A stretch of DNA of 14,459 bases from an uncultured Collinsella sp. (GTDB taxonomy: Bacteria > Actinomycetota > Coriobacteriia > Coriobacteriales > Coriobacteriaceae), in contig UROZ01000043.1 in NCBI GenBank assembly GCA_900549655.1, forward strand, positions 1 to 14,459. Direction: 5' to 3'. Below are positions 14,014 to 14,459 of this stretch, piece after piece. Numbering within the stretch: position 1 is the stretch's first letter; every line of letters begins with the position of its first letter. The notes under the pieces were generated by a model that saw only the letters and a list, made by a program, of their open reading frames with translations, made no database searches and was not told where the DNA came from. Made by a program: the position numbers and the translations under genes.

Positions 14014-14459
14014 CTAGCCCTTTAGGGGCTCTTTATCCGGGCGCATTTGAATTTCGGACATGTGTAGCGTGGTGCCGCGTGTCTCGCATTCGAGCAGGCA
14101 GATGCGTGACGGTCGGCCTAGGGTGCTGAGGTCGACACGATACGTCGCGCGGCTGTCCGTGTACTCGACTTGCTCGGCGTCGAGGGTTGCTCCGATTGTC
14201 AAGAAAGCGCCTGGTTCGGCACCGACAATCTTGGAGTCCTTTATCTTGACCTTGAACTCTTGGTAGAGGGACGGGCTGTTGTAGTAAATGGTTCGGGTTC
14301 CATCGGTGCACTCATCGGTCGCTTCCCATTTGACGGTGGGCTGGTCCGAGTTGGTTATCAGCAGTTCTGCTCCAAAGGCTATAGCATGGGTGATGACAAC
14401 CAGTAATGCCCAGCCGACAAAGAGATAGAGAACCACATATGCAACGGGGTGTTTTGAGC
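14014..14459 (-). CDS. Membrane-anchored protein of unknown function, 5' end outside window
   Basis: The frame is open to the right edge (upstream codons read S-K-H-P-V-A-Y before a GTG at 14436), so the true start lies beyond the window. The fragment opens with a hydrophobic segment (VVLYLFVGWALLVVITHAIA) and continues as about 110 polar residues that alternate like a beta-rich extracytoplasmic domain, with three cysteines (ECTDG; CLLEC). It ends at TAG 14014. I do not recognise the family. By topology it is a single-pass or end-of-bundle protein with its C-terminal part probably outside the cell, possibly a DUF4352-like or other small cell-surface domain, but there is no motif to support a name. 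It converges on the DUF4160 pair with a 25-base gap. Confidence 0.65.
   Translation of the reverse strand, partial: SKHPVAYVVLYLFVGWALLVVITHAIAFGAELLITNSDQPTVKWEATDECTDGTRTIYYNSPSLYQEFKVKIKDSKIVGAEPGAFLTIGATLDAEQVEYTDSRATYRVDLSTLGRPSRICLLECETRGTTLHMSEIQMRPDKEPLKG

Noticed and set aside
14014..14040. Terminator hairpin AGCCC/GGGCT between convergent genes
   Set aside because: Only five base pairs with a short T-tract and inside the coding end of the minus-strand gene; too weak to call.

Overview
The window looks like a chromosomal segment of a high-GC actinobacterium, most likely a gut Coriobacteriia such as Collinsella. This is an inference from the GC-rich, Ala/Pro-rich coding style, a kinase/FHA operon, and a multi-spanning membrane protein with LuxR-type HTH domains, a layout I associate with Coriobacteriia. 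No rRNA, tRNA, CRISPR array, transposase or integrase was seen.

Left block (1-3698, minus strand): a tightly coupled signalling operon. Transcribed right to left it holds a membrane Ser/Thr kinase with a polytopic C-terminus, an FhaA-like protein (DUF3662-like N-domain plus C-terminal FHA), an FhaB-like membrane-anchored FHA protein, and the start of an Ala/Pro/Glu-rich protein that leaves the window. Junctions are 4-base overlaps or a 6-base gap.

Gap 3699-4154: divergent promoter region. It carries an array of 14-bp motifs in alternating orientation at 30/32-bp spacing, i.e. a diverged 62-bp tandem repeat.

Central block (4155-10018, plus strand, visibly lower GC): a membrane regulator with two TM-bundle plus LuxR-HTH modules in one chain; a small Sec-exported protein with four cysteines; a strong hairpin; then an apparently coupled unit of two 6-TM ABC-2-type permeases, their ATPase, and an exported/anchored protein of about 219 aa. 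This resembles the secreted-peptide plus ABC-transporter clusters of Gram-positive bacteria (bacteriocin-like export, immunity or sensing). It is the best candidate for an undescribed system here. A 15-bp perfect inverted repeat closes the block.

Right block (10093-14459): a YcxB-like membrane protein (minus), dnaX (plus) with a long Ala/Pro tail containing a recurring PW motif, a small overlapping gene pair ending in a DUF4160 protein (toxin-antitoxin-like layout), and a partial membrane-anchored protein of unknown function on the minus strand at the right edge.
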